DNA from: Guillardia theta CCMP2712
Lineage: Eukaryota; Cryptophyceae; Pyrenomonadales; Geminigeraceae
NCBI RefSeq assembly: GCF_000315625.1
Contig: NW_005434647.1
Span: forward strand, 176,103 to 240,102
Direction: 5' to 3'
DNA length: 64,000 nt
Notes under the pieces: model-generated
The model's input: only the letters and a program-made list of their open reading frames with translations
Database searches by the model: none
What the model was told of the DNA's origin: nothing
Shown here: positions 33,166 through 45,400 of the stretch, in pieces
Position numbering within the stretch: the stretch's first letter is position 1
Layout of the letters: each line of letters starts with the position of its first letter
Program-made: the position numbers and the translations under genes

Positions 33166-34286
33166 TCAAACCAGCTGCTCCGCCGCCCTCCTTTCCTCGT
33201 TCCTTCTGATCTCCTCCTGCCGCGACTGCACAGGATGAATGAGCCCGAATGAGTCCAACGAGACAAGATTGACCTCTTCCAAAGCCCGCTTTGCCTCCTC
33301 TTTTGTTTTCTTCCTGCTCAACATCTCAGCACACTTCACGGCTGCACAACAAGGTACTCGCCTCAGGGACTGCACGCCAGCTTGGAAGGCGGCTTCTTTC
33401 AACTCCAGCGGTCTTTCCTACCGCAGACAATCAAACCTAGAGAGAAGAGACGAGGAGGCAGGAGCTACCTTCATATAGTTGTTCAGCTCCTCCCATCGCT
33501 CCTCTTCAACCCTTTCAACGATCTCCACGCCCTCCAGCTCCTTTTCGAGCCTCATCATATCCCATACCCCTTCGTCATCCAAACGTTCCCTGTGCGTGAG
33601 AGTAAGAAACTGCTGCAAGCACGTTTACACGCTGTTCACATCGCATCCTCGAGTTCAGTCCCCAACAGCTCTCCACTCCAGTACTGCAAGGGAGGGTTAA
33701 GATTCTGCAATCTGTAGCACAGGGATAGAAACCTTCTTTTGCAGCAGTAGGGCCCTTTTCCGCTTCTCCTTTTGGAACGACTCAACTTTCTTCATGATCT
33801 CGGTTGATCTCCTTGACAGCTGGCTGGAAGGATTGTCACACCACAGGCGGACGTTCAGAAGGGCAGGCTACGATTGCACGCCGGAGTCGTTAGCCAGATC
33901 CATCGCAGTCCGGCCCTTACGGTCTTTGATCTCCAGGTTCGCGCCTGCAGGGGACGAGTCACCATCTGCAGCCTGGGGAGCAAGACAGCAACAAGAGGCT
34001 CCTGCTCTGATCCCCACACGCCAACATGCTAGCGCCTCCTGCCTACCGCACCTGAATCGATGAGCACCTTGACCACGGGTAGCCTCCCCCACTTCGCCGC
34101 CAGATGTAGCGCCGTCTGACCACTCGCATCGATCGCGTCAATCGAGACCTTCACCTTCCGGGGAGTCGTCAGACGCGCTCATCGCCATGCACTCCTCACC
34201 TGGCCGTTCTTCCCTTCCAGTATCTCCTCGACCTTCTCTTGGTTGCCATCCCTTGCAGCGACGTGCAGTTGCGTGAGGAAGGACAT
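33166..34286 (-). CDS. Ankyrin-repeat protein with coiled-coil C-terminus (about 6 exons)
   Basis: First exon ends QEKVEEILEGKNGQ at GTGAGG (34198). The second (34060-34156) gives DASGQTALHLAAKWGRLPVVK, a canonical ankyrin repeat; the third gives GANLEIKDRKGRTAMDLAND, the next repeat. Starting LTQLHVAARDGN is also an ankyrin half-repeat. Later exons are charged and helical: EIMKKVESFQKEKRKRALLLQ, GVWDMMRLEKELEGVEIVERVEEE and LSRKKTKEEAKRALEEVN, ending RRNEERRAAEQLV. This is a small ankyrin adaptor with a coiled-coil tail. The partner and pathway cannot be told from sequence. Exon edges between 33.4 and 33.9 kb are approximate. An upstream in-frame ATG at 34385 is possible but less likely. Confidence 0.72.
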
Positions 34287-34489
34287 TGCGCCCGATGAAT
34301 CACAAGTTGGATGTACACTGCCAGCTCCGACAATCCAGGTGAAGCTCTTCCCGGTGTTTGAGGTGCGCTTACCCACTCTCTTCAACGACCTCCGTCCTCA
34401 TCCCCTCGAGTCACATCCAGCCATCTCACTCTCCACCTGCATCGCCTCGTTCCTATCCCGCCCTCTTAGCCTGCTTCTCTGCCTACAGA

Positions 34490-34632
34490 GCAGTGCTTGC
34501 AGAGCTCTGTGCAGTGCAGTGCTTGCAGCAGTAGTAGCTTGCAGCAGGCAGGCTTGCTGCAGTGCAGGCTGCAGTGCTGGCTGCAGTGCTTGCTGCAGTG
34601 CTTGCTGCAGTGCTTCAGGCAGTGCTTGTCCG
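34490..34632. repeat. GCAGTGCTT minisatellite
   Basis: Twelve-base units GCAGTGCTTGCT with variants, at least eight copies, upstream of the ankyrin gene. It creates open frames of Cys/Ser or Gln/Ala/Leu repeats on both strands that are not credible genes. Confidence 0.85.
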
Positions 34633-35119
34633 TTGTGTGGACATGAGGGCGATGATCTGTATGATTCACCCATCATCTGCGGTATACGTTTTGGCGCCAT
34701 GGAATGGAGAAGTTGAGGTGATCGATGCAGTGGGTGGGGTGTAGAGCAGGACGGCAGAGGAGGAGGAGGAGCGAGAGGACAGGAGGCTGTGCAGCGGGAG
34801 AGGATGGCAGGCAGAGTCATTGCCGAGCAAGGACAGAAGCATCGTCAAGCTCGAAAGTTGGAGGATGTTGGGCAGGGGGGGGAGATGGGGAGGTAGCAGC
34901 TGGTTGTTAGGGTGGTATGAGACATGGAGACCGTGAAATAGGAGGTACAGGGAAAGAGAGGGAGGGAGGAAGGGAGGGAAGGGGCTAGCGCTCAGTTCTA
35001 GCATGTGGAAGCAGCCTCCTTCTAGCTGGAGTGGAGTTGCGATTGCTGACGTGCTGCCGACAGGAAGAATGCTCGTTTCTGATTTCAGCATGGAACCATA
35101 GTGCCTCGGAGCTTCTGCC
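34633..35119. other. Divergent intergenic region upstream of the WDR62-like gene
   Basis: Purine-rich GAGGAGGAG and GGGAGGGA stretches; no gene seen. Confidence 0.4.
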
Positions 35120-38100
35120 ATGATGCAGCTGGAGAAAGTCATTGGAAACACCATCAAGAGTTCCTGTGCGCTCTCAGTGAATGCTGTCACGGGCGAGTTC
35201 GCATACCCTGCAGGGTGTGTTCTGGTGTTCTACAACCCAAGGAAGAACAGGCAGACGCATTACTTCTCCTCCAGCAACAACAAGGCGCTCCAGTGCTCGG
35301 CCTTCTCTGCAGACGGATGCTACGTTGCTGCTGGGGAGAGCGGGCGCCAGCCATCCGTGCATGTATGGGACACGTCGTCGGGGACACACCTGGCAGAGCT
35401 GCAAGGGCACTCGTTCACGGTCAAGGCGATCCAGCTCTCGAGGGATGGGAGGCTGCTGGCATCAGCTGGATCGAGAGGAGACGGGCGGCTGAAGGTGTGG
35501 GAATGGAGGTCTGGAACTCTCATAGCGAACGCAAGGTTCAAGATTGAGATCCACAGCCTCGACTTTAGCTCGAGCGACAACGTGCTGGTCTCAGCGGGCG
35601 CCGAGGGTCACCTCAAGTACTGGGATATCAGGCCCACGACCACGTCCAACTCAAAGGCGCAGGGGATGAAAGGGAGGAAGGCCATCATGGAGGGAGGGCC
35701 GCCGACTGCCGGGGACTTTGTTGAGATTGCGTCTAACCTGACAAGGAATAATGAGCTGATCGTGTACGCCGTGACCTCGGACGGCTTCCTGCTCAGTTTT
35801 GATGCAGACAGGGCAGTAGACAAATGGGTGGACTTGAAGTCGCGCAAGGTGTCTTCGTTGGCCGTGAATGATTCACATGTTGCCTGCGCTTGTTGTGATG
35901 GTCTCGTGAGGCTGTTTCATCCCGAAACACTCGAATACATTGCTACCTTACCACGTCCTCCGCCCTTCCGACCAAAGGACACGGCAGAATCAGCTCGTTC
36001 AAATCCCGTGGAAGCTGTATGGCCAGACACCCTGTCGGTCCGATTGACGAGAGATGGGCAGAGACTTGGGTGTGCTTATTCAGACCGATCGTTGTTTATT
36101 TGGGACCTCAGAGATGCGAAGAAGGTATGCCGTTGCCGTGCCATGTACTCGCATGCCGGCAGTATCTGGGACCTTGAATTTCTCAACAAAGATTCCGCAG
36201 AAAGGTTGGGGTTCGCGCCAGACACGTTCGTTACGTGTTCTTCGGATTCAACCCTTAGACTTTGGTGTCTGCCGCAAGCGCATGCCACAAAGGAACACGG
36301 TTCCAAAGGCCACTCATTGCGAGATCTGCTGGCGGTGGCGGAATGTGATGATAATGCAAATACAAGCAGCACAAACGGAAAGTCTCGAACGGGAGGAGGA
36401 TTGAGATGCGTTCGGATATCCACCGACGGCAGATACGTCGCTTCTGGAGACAAGGCGGGGAATCTCAGAGTGCACAAGATCTCGCCAGACATGGAGATGA
36501 AGGTGTTCTTGGAGGCGCATGACGCTGAAGTTCTGTCTCTCGACTTTGGTGGAATCAATGGGGCACTACTGGCTTCTGGAGGTCGGGACAAGCTCATCCA
36601 TTTGTTTGATGCGGACTCTGATTACGACCTGATTGATACGTTTGAAGATCACACCTCAGCGGTCACTTGTGTTCGATTTGCGGGTAAAGGAAGCAGACTT
36701 GTCAGCTGCGGTGGTGACAAGAAACTGGCATTCAAGTCTATAACACAGACCAGTACCGGAGCGAAAGGCAGGACCAAAATCGATGTGAAGCATGTTGAGC
36801 ATCTCGTGGACAATACAATCTATGACGTTTGCGTGGATCGTACGGGGAAGCTGGCCGTCACAGCAGGTCAGGACAACAGTTTGACCCTATGGGACACCTT
36901 TAGTGGGTCGAGGAAGCGAAGGTACGAGATGGAAGTAGAGTGCACTCTCAGGGTCAGGTTTGACCCCAGTGGACGTTACACGGCAACGACGAGCTCTGAT
37001 AAGGGCATCAGACTCTACGACTTGCAATCGGGAAAGATGCTCTGCAAAGCGTTTGGACACTCTGAGCCAGTGACGGTTGTTGCCTTCTCCCCTTCTTCAC
37101 AACATCTTGTTTCGTGTTCCTGTGACGGCTGTATCTTTGTGTGGAAACTGCCGGATTTCCTTATCAACTCGATCTCTTCACAAGACTTGGAGTCGAAGGA
37201 TCCTTCTTTGCTCCAAGAAAAGTCGGGAAAGTCCTCAAGCGGGCAGCAAGCCAACCAATCAACCGCAAAGAAGCCTGGCATTTCTGATCTCATGAAGATC
37301 CAAGAAGAAAGCAAAAATGATGCTTCTATCAAGAAAGGAGAGTCCGCCGACCTTCTACAAAGACAGAAAGCGATGTTGAGCTCGTTGCTGGCAGAGCAGG
37401 ACCGCCCGGAGAATCGTAGAAGCAACACAACGACGATGGATGCAACTACTTCGAACGGGCAGATCTTTACTTCACCCGAAAATGCACAGAATGCAAAGAT
37501 TACGTCGGTCGACACGGCTCGCAGAATATTGATGAGGGGGTGGAACGAGAGTCCCTCCGAACAGCTGAATGAAAATGTTTCTATCCACACCTCGACAGAT
37601 GATGATGACTTGCAGGTTGAAAACCTTGACGATCCGACGGAAGGAGGGACCGAGAGTGACAGTAAGGCTACGCAAGAAAGCGACGAGGAGGATGATGAAG
37701 ATGTTGTTGGGACCATCGACAATGACGACGACAAGAATGAATTCACTGTTTTGACTTCAGCCGGGGTCCGTCTGAGCCAAGGATATGACATGAAGCACAA
37801 GGACGAAGTCAAGACGTCCATCAAGGAGGAGCGAGACAGCGATGATGACTCGGAGGCCGACAACAAGACAGTAACAGAAGACTCAGTCGTGGATAATCAA
37901 ACCTTCCTGAAAGAAGCTCTGTCGGAAGAGACTGTTGTAATCGACCCAAGAAGCTCCTTGCGTGTGAGCAGGTCCACCAGTCACCTTCTTCACAAACAGA
38001 TCAGAGAAGCACTTGGCAAAGTGGACAATCGAGAGAAGGCACAGGAGACTGGCGAGGAGCAAGAGGACGACTTTGCCTTCCAAACTCCGAGGGAATCCAC

Positions 38101-41100
38101 TCATGATAGCTCAATTCCTCTTGCAACTCCAGAGAGTCGAGATCGATCCAACATTGCAAGGGTAAGAGCAAAACAGATGGGAGAGCCCTAACCTTGATTG
38201 ACAGGAGAAGAACCAAGCGCTGGCCAGAGAGATCGAGAACATGCGTGAGAGACTTAGAGCCATGGGCATGTGTGGAGGATCGTGGAACACGGATCAGGAG
38301 GTGCCGAACCCTACTCCAGCTGTTAGTCAGATCTCTAGTGCCGTCCCAAGCTTAATGTCGAGCCCTGCGAAACCCACACCGAACTCAAAGATCGCAAGTA
38401 CTTCGAGAATGGCTCAGGGAAATCGGAAGCAGGAGCAACATGGAACAAAAGGGGCGTTGGATACGAATGCTATGCCTCCTCCGACCGAAGGACGAAGTGC
38501 TGTGCGCCCAGAACCGAAGGCGGGAGAGGCAATGCCGCCTTCTCAGAGTGCGACAGGCACCATGGCTGAGCAGCAGCTTGAGACAAATAAAGAACCGACA
38601 GCAGAAGGTTCGCCTGGAAAGCTTTCCTTGTTTGCTAAGATGAGGTATGCGGGGACTGTTAAGGCTGCAGAGAGAGCAGATACAGGAATTTCGAGCAGTG
38701 CCAAGGATGTGTACACTGCAGTTGGAGCAGAGGTAAGAAAAATACTGGGAGGTTGGAGGGAGAGGGTCGCCTAATGGGTGTGAGCAGGAGACAAGTCTGG
38801 CGCAAGAGCGGCAGCGACTTCGAGAGGAAGCGAAGAAGAAGGCCGAAGAGAATGTTGAATTGCTCCGGCAAGCAGACGAGCAGGCAAGGAAAGAAAAGTT
38901 CAGGGGGGCGAAGGAGGAAGCAGAAAAGATTCGATTGCGACTGAAAGAGCTCGAGAGCAGGAAGAAGCAGTCGTTGGGCGCCAACATCTCTGATGTCCAG
39001 TTGAATGCGACGAAGGAATCATTAGAGACAACCACGTCGTCTGCAGGAAGCGTGAAAGAGCAAATCCTCCAGGAGAGCTCGTCCCGGCGTCCGGGTCAAA
39101 CTCCGACAGGGACGCAAAGGGAGGGGCCTGAAATGCTCGAGTCTACAAGCAGCTCCATGGGTAGCACCGCTGGTCGCACCCTCAGCAAGGAGGAGCTGCA
39201 AATTGCCGCAGCGCGAGCAGCCGCGAAGAAGTTGGAAGTGGAAGAAGCTAAGAGGTAGGCTGGAGCTGTTTTTGCGGGGAAGAAACTCATAAATTTGTCC
39301 TCCAGAAAGGCGATGGAGGCAGACCAGGCGCTGAGGGAAGCGTATGAAGCCGCCAACCAAGAAAGATTGCAGCGAGAGCAGGAGATGATGATGATAAAGA
39401 ATCAACAAGTCATGTTGACGAAAGAGTCTGATCAGGTTACGGGCACCTTTTTGCTTCTTCTTACCTGATGGCCTTTTAGATGCAGGTTCTCATTGCCAAG
39501 GAAGCTCAAGCGCGGAAACTTGCAGAGCAGAGCGCGAAAGAAGCCCAAGCAAAACTCGAAGAGCTGAGAGCGAAAGAAGAAAATCTTCGTCTAGCCGTCG
39601 AGCAGGTGAAACTGTTTTCACCGTCTGCTACCCTTGAAGTCTCGCTCAGGAAATCGGAGCAAGACGAACTGCAGAGCTCGCCGCTGTCTCTGCCCTTGAG
39701 CAGCTCAAACGCTTGAAGGATTCCAGCACAAGCGTAGCCACAGCGCCTGGGGCAGAAGCAAGGGACGGGGAGAGATTGCAGCCAACTGGAGGGATACAAG
39801 CGCGTGCCCCCGCAGAGAAGGACTCGAGTCATCGACCAGATGGTAAAGAAGCTACAGACGCTGGGCAGATGTTGCAAGTGGGTGTGCTGAGCTGGGCATC
39901 GGAGCTCGGCGTTGAGGTTGTATCTCCTATTACGCTCTCCGAAGGGCCTGCAGGACAGTCTTCCTTCCAACATGCAGGCGGCGACGAATTGTGTCAGCAG
40001 GCTACAGGAGACGAAACCGCCGGAGAGGAGGTTTTGCTAGTGAGCACTCAACACGTCCAGACGGAAAGTGGTCCGGAGGTTTTCGAACGGCCCAGCGGAG
40101 CAGGAGAACTGGAGGATGACTCTGTGGACATTGAGATCTTGGAAGGGAAGGAAGAGGAGGTGAACAGCGAGGGCAAGGGATGGTTGGTGCGTGAGTCGTG
40201 CGAGCATGAGGCGTTGAGCACGGTGATAGAACCGAGTGGGGACGAGGAGATCCCCGAGGAGCTGGATGCGTGCGAAAGCAGCTCTTCCAACTCAGCAGAA
40301 CAGACAGGCGGCGCTGCGCTTGAGAAGAATCAACCAAACCTGGAAGGGCCCTTAGAGAGCCAGGTCACTTTCGAGGAGGGTAAGGATGAGAGCGAGATGA
40401 AGAGCACGGAAGCAGCATCTGGGCAAGGGTTCACTAGCCTTGAGTTTCAGAGCCAGGCAGAATTGCCGACCAAGACCTATACCTACAGCCCAGAAGTACC
40501 TCTGATGCCTGCCAGGCTAGGTGACCCGAATCACCCGCTGAGGAAGCTTGACATGTAGAGCCAATATCTGCCTGTACTCGATGCTGCTGCTGACTTTCTC
40601 ACTGCCAGCGACGCCTCGGACTTCACCTTGAACTCGGTATGACATAGCTTGATGTCTTTCCTCCCATGACAAGTCAATGAATCAACAGGAGATGGATGAG
40701 ACAACGTCCGTCCGAGACCAGACGTGCTCCGCCGTGGATGCAGGAAATCGACTCCGAGCTAGCGTGAACGCCACACTGGACCAGTATAACATAGCTCGGG
40801 CAAGCGGAAGGTTCCCTGCGCTGCTCACAACTTCATACCTTTCCTGACGTGTGGAGTCAGCCGGCAGGCCATGGCCGATGTTATTGCGGCTCTCCGGCAC
40901 TCTCAGCATGTCATCAATCAAGTCCTCGACGCGTACGATAGCGAGGTGCTTCAGCACAGCAGCAGGTTGTGCGAGGAGACACCAGCCAAGGTAGAGAACC
41001 AGGTCAGTCCCACGACAAAAGACGCGAATGAGCAGGTGCCACAATTCGAATCTCTGGTGAGCCAAGGCAGCGTAATGCTTCCTCCTTGAATCTTTCTCAG

Positions 41101-41506
41101 GTGACTCCCCTCCCCGTCTTCAACACGGACGCCTCCCGTGCAGCCCGCAACGTCCCTGCTCTTCCTCTCTACCCATCCCATGCTTTCAGCGTTCCATCTA
41201 GCGGACTGCCTTCTGCGCGTTCAAGCGTCGACTTGGGAGGGAGTGTCAGCCAACGCAGTCAGTTCGGCACCAACTACTCAGCTATCTCGGGTAGTCCTCG
41301 ACTCTAGCTCTCTCGTGTTTCCTCCCTTCCACTTGCTGCTCTCTTCCTCTCCAGCGACTTCTTTTCATCCCTCGCTTACACCTGAGTTCGCAGTTGCTAC
41401 GGACGATCGTTCATCGGTCAACGTAGATCTTGAGAGCGTGCTGGAACGATATTCTGAGCGCCTTCTGATGATGGTTTCCTCTCGGCTATCTTCCACTCCC
41501 AAATAA
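35120..41506 (+). CDS. WDR62/MAPKBP1-family WD40 scaffold (11 exons)
   Basis: Known of the family: double WD40 propeller scaffold with a coiled-coil C-terminus that binds JNK pathway kinases and spindle-pole partners in animals. Exons resolved by phase: 35120-38161, 38205-38732, 38788-39254, 39306-39435, 39486-39605, 39650-40554, 40609-40636, 40689-40810, 40861-41056, 41101-41290, 41355-41506 (1959 residues). Residues 1-690 carry about 12 WD units; diagnostic parts are LEKVIGNTIKSS, AYPAGCVLVFYNPRKNRQTH, VAAGESGRQPSVHVWD, LASAGSRGDGRLKVWEW, YIATLPRPPPF and TFVTCSSDSTLRLWCL, which follow WDR62/MAPKBP1 block by block. Residues 690-1010 are acidic and disordered. Exons 3-6 form a long Glu/Lys coiled coil (ETSLAQERQRLREEAKKKA). 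The C-terminus has a helix (RQAMADVIAALRHSQHVINQ) like the dimerisation helix of the family. The stop codon overlaps an AATAAA. Confidence 0.9.
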
Positions 41507-41680
41507 ACGTCTATGTTTTGTTCGAGTTGACCGCCTGTGACGGTACAAATGCAGTCGATAGCACAATGTGTGCCCATCTGCTGTTTCCAGTTAGCCTGTG
41601 TGAATGAATCACTTGATTTATTATTTACAAAAATAATGCGTGTGTAAGGAATGAATAACAATGCGATAAGCAATCAATAA

Positions 41681-41986
41681 TCAATACGCTGGAGTGCAGC
41701 CGGCTTGGAAATTCTCGCTTTCTTCACTGCTGCCGGCCTGAAAGCTTCCCCGGTCGACTCTCATGTAGTCGCATCCTCGCATCCAGTTGAAGATCAAGGC
41801 ATCCGTACTCTCTGGAGAGTCTCGTGCAGACAGCCTCTTCGCCTGTTGTTTCAGGTCCGAGGCAAACACCTCAAGCTCTGTGTTGCTCGGTAGCCATCCC
41901 CCTTCCTCCATTTCCATCTCGAAAGCGAATTCAGATAATGAGCTGCGCGAGCTTTCGTTCCTCGACAACCTGTTGGCAATGCTCAT
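41681..41986 (-). CDS. Hypothetical acidic protein, 101 aa
   Basis: Single open frame starting MSIANRLSRNESSRSSLSEF with EMEMEEGGWLPSNTELEVFA, DLKQQAKRLS and NWMRGCDYMRVDRGSF. Amino-acid usage is balanced and unlike repeat-derived frames. No domain recognised, no signal peptide. It converges with the WDR62-like gene, 174 bases from its stop. Could also be the last exon of a gene extending to about 42.3 kb. Confidence 0.4.
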   Translation of the reverse strand: MSIANRLSRNESSRSSLSEFAFEMEMEEGGWLPSNTELEVFASDLKQQAKRLSARDSPESTDALIFNWMRGCDYMRVDRGSFQAGSSEESENFQAGCTPAY

Positions 41987-44880
41987 CCTTGCTGTTTGAC
42001 TGAAGCTGATACAGTCTATCGCCTGCTATCGCCTGTATCCACGAGGCGAAGAGAACTCCGTTGGACACCACAAAAATGCTACAGTAGTGGATCCGATTGG
42101 AAGATTTGGAAGCACGATTGTGGAAGAAAAAACAGGACCCGCAACAAAAGAATCACTAGTGTCGACGAGGGAGGGGAGACAGAGGCGGGAGGAGGGAGCA
42201 GAGATGAAGAGGCGGGAGGCGCTGAAGCAAGAGGAGGATGTTGCAGAAGGGCTGCTGTGGCGCACAATTCGAGACTCCGAGCAGCAAGCAAGAAGTTACC
42301 TTAGCTTATGATCACCCCACCCCTCCAGCTCCGTCCACCCCACCCCCTCTGTACTGGTATGCCCCCACATCGTCCCCAGTTGCTCTGTATCTCAGATCAC
42401 AGATCTCCCCCGCATTTCCTCGAAAAAGACTGATTTCACTATTTCCTGGATGAGGCCGTGAGTATCTGGGGCGTAAGATTACATCGATCCGGGAAAGTCC
42501 ATCGTGGTACCACCGGTGGTACCGTAGCAGCTCCGGCACATGCATGGGTCCTCAGATTGGGGCTTGCAGCACCTTGTTTGGCACTTTGGAAGGAAAACAG
42601 TTTACAATTTGTGTATGGGTATAGATAATCGATTCTCTAATTGATCTATTGAATAAAAGTCCACTACCACTGATATGACTACCTGAAATTGGTCTAGCCT
42701 TCGGCATGCATACTGCCACACCGCTTCGGGGTGTAGTGCTAAGACCCTCATCCAGTTCCTCTCGGCGTTGGTACCCCACCAGGAAAACAAGCGATGCGAC
42801 CAGGGGTACTTGGAGACGAGTGAGAGAACTGTGAGAACGTTTCTGGATCGATTCACAGATAACTACCCCACCTGTATAGCTTTTAGACCCACCCCTTTTC
42901 AGCTCTGAAGCCCTCAGGACCCACCCCATTTAATCGGGTTTACTACATATGGGCTCGTGCGGAGATACAACCCATAGACTTCAGGTGTAATCCAGACCAC
43001 CCCACCACAGGAAGTTCACCAAACGTCTACCCACCTTCTGGTATACACACTACCCATGGGGGCTGGGGTAGCCCCCTGGGGTGCAGACCACCAGTCAAAT
43101 CAACTCTCGATGGATCATAAAACTCTCCCCTCGTGCGAGTCCCCCGGTCAACCTATCCATAACCACCGGTGTATTTCCCTCTTGATCGAGGAGAATGGAG
43201 GGGTAAAGTAATCAAGTGGTCAAACCAAAGGTAAGGGTAGAGGGGGTCGTAAAAAGCCTCCTCACGCCTTCTACGTACGCCTCGACCATCCACCGGTTCG
43301 CCCCCCAAACCCCCATCGATTCAAGTCAGTACCCCCTTGAAACACCACCCATTGTTTGATGCGAAAGGCTACCACATTGCGCACCGAGGAGTTGAATTAC
43401 GACCTCCCATTCACCCTTATATCCGCCGGTGCCAACAACGGACGTCGGCCAGCCAGTGCGGCCGGGCCGGGGCCGCCATCCCCGGGCCTATGCGACCGCC
43501 CACGGTGACTCGTGACCGGGCCCGCCGCCGGGCCTGCCGCGCCCGGACCCCCTGCGGCATTACAGTGAACGGGCGGCCTGGCATCCGATCGAGCTTTGAA
43601 GCTTGAAGTTCCGAAGTTCCCTGCCCCGGCCGCGGAAGTTCGGGCAGCCAACCGGGCCCGGCGTCATGGCACCGTGCGGCACTGCAAGGCCCGGCGGACT
43701 CACTGGCCGCCGCCGGGCGGCCCGCCGGCGGGCTCACCGTTGCCGCAGTGATACGGCGTACTGACTAGGCTCGAACGTAACCCGGTGGCCATACGGTAGT
43801 ACGTTGAAGTAGCCCGGCCTCCTCACCGGGTCACCGGCGGCGCCGGCCCCCGCTGGCGGCCGCGGCCGCCGGGCCGCGCCGCCGCTCACGGCGCCGGTCA
43901 CCGGGTGCCGCCGCCCCGGCCTGGGGCCACCGGGCGGCCCCCCGGGCGGCGCCGGGCCGGCGCGAACCGTTCCGAGAACACCTGAGGCTGGCTCACTTGA
44001 TTCCTAGCGGCAGCAAAGTCTTGATAGCATCTTTTTACAGCTTTTCCTCAAGGACAGAACATTGCGACTCGAAAAGCCTCGATGGAGCGATGGTAGGGTT
44101 CATAGTAAATGGTAACTATTTTGGGAAGCAGATGTATCAAGGAGATAACCCAAGCTGACTGTTTCATCGGTAGACTTGATATGCTTTTCTCCCGTAGTGT
44201 GAACGGTATGGATGTGTTGTTCCTCGCTGAACCTGTCCAGTTGGGTGGGGTGGTCCATTGGGGTGGGTACGTTATCGAATAGATGCGTTGTTGGGAGGCC
44301 GCCACGTTTTGTGCAGAACGTCTTCCGTCCCATTCTATAGCACCCAGGACATTATTTTCTTACCCCTCAATTTCTCTTCTAAAATACCCCTTCATGTGGG
44401 TCAAAGGATAACCCCCCACCACTGCACATGACCTCCGTTGAAACCCCTGCAAGGAGAGTGCACTTTACTACTAGTCCCCCACTTGTCAGTAGTTTAGTGG
44501 TAGGGTAGTCATGAACAGTAAACAGGCAGGGTGGGCAATAAAGCATGCTCTTGTCTCATAATGGTTTGGGTGGTAATTCACTACAAAAGAACCGGGTACG
44601 TTTCATTTGAAGGGGTGAAAAAAATCAAGGTAGGGTGGTGACGATTGGGTGGTGCACAAATCGGATTGAATTTGAACCAAGCGAATGTTCTGACCTGGCC
44701 GTTAGCACGAATAACGGGAGAAAAAAAAGATCCTCGTGACCGCAAACTCGCATGCTCTTTCCCGCCCACCTACCTCCCCTCACAAAGCGGCTCTAACCCA
44801 TCGTTGCTTCCATCTCAGCGAGTGAACCCTGCAAAATAACTGGCTTCCTGTTCCCATTTCGTACTCGCATTGTAATTGAG
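41987..44880. repeat. Large composite repeat region
   Basis: 42300-43420: degenerate CCCCACCCC/ACCCACC sequence with an 18-base perfect palindrome at 42506-42523. 43430-43990: GC-rich island (GCCGGGCGGCCC, CCGGTCACCGGG). 44080-44640: degenerate GGGTGGG/ACCCCT sequence. No credible gene; open frames in the GC-rich part are compositional. Confidence 0.6.
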
Positions 44881-45013
44881 AACTTGCTTTGTTATTCTGT
44901 ACATCCATAGGCAGGCCTTGCACGTTTGTGGATTCCAGAAGGATTAGTACGAGGATCCCATTGACGTTTGAAAGGGTCTGGTCAACAGTTTTGCTGCAGG
45001 ATTTAAATTTATC

Positions 45014-45400
45014 ATGCCTGTCGAAACGTATGGTGGATTCATCAATGATGTGTCGCTTGACAGCGATGTACTTTGCTGGCGCTTTCATTCTGACGTCGTC
45101 GAGTCGGGCAGAATAGATCCTATCTTCTCGCGAACCAAGCAAAAACATTGGAGATCCCATTTTGCAGGCTTATCTAGAAAGAATAATCATTTCATGTGCT
45201 CAGAAAAGCCTATGATCGCAGAGAAGGATGATCCTGATTACAGAAAGGACTTCATTATGGAACCAGCGTCCAATTCAAATAATGATAAGTCCAATTCAAA
45301 TAATGATATTTCCCTGTCGGATATGGCATTCAGCATGGATGTTGGTGATGAAATCATGGAATTTGAAGGATGGACCCTTAGCACCGATCATTATCTATGA
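45014..45400 (+). CDS. Possible 128-aa protein or terminal exon, unknown
   Basis: AT-richer sequence with an open frame on the + strand: MPVETYGGFINDVSLDSDV, GRIDPIFSRTKQKHWRSHF and an acidic end (MAFSMDVGDEIMEFEGW), with an internal 21-base tandem duplication coding SNSNNDK/SNSNNDI. The minus strand is also open over 44780-45160 (APAKYIAVKRHIIDESTIRF), so the coding strand is not settled. Not recognised. Confidence 0.3.
   Translation: MPVETYGGFINDVSLDSDVLCWRFHSDVVESGRIDPIFSRTKQKHWRSHFAGLSRKNNHFMCSEKPMIAEKDDPDYRKDFIMEPASNSNNDKSNSNNDISLSDMAFSMDVGDEIMEFEGWTLSTDHYL

Noticed and set aside
33340-33362. Very short intron (20 bases) with GC donor in the ankyrin gene
   Set aside because: Reading straight through keeps the frame; a 20-base intron is implausible.
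34398-34820. Frames with Cys-Ser or Leu-Gln repeats
   Set aside because: Produced by the GCAGTGCTT minisatellite in every frame; no start context or homology.
37015-37866. Ser-rich minus-strand frame opposite the WDR62-like gene
   Set aside because: Mirror of the acidic, Asp/Glu-rich linker on the coding strand.
41003-41035. 33-base intron in the WDR62-like gene
   Set aside because: Has GT and AG ends but is in frame without a stop and too short; treated as coding.
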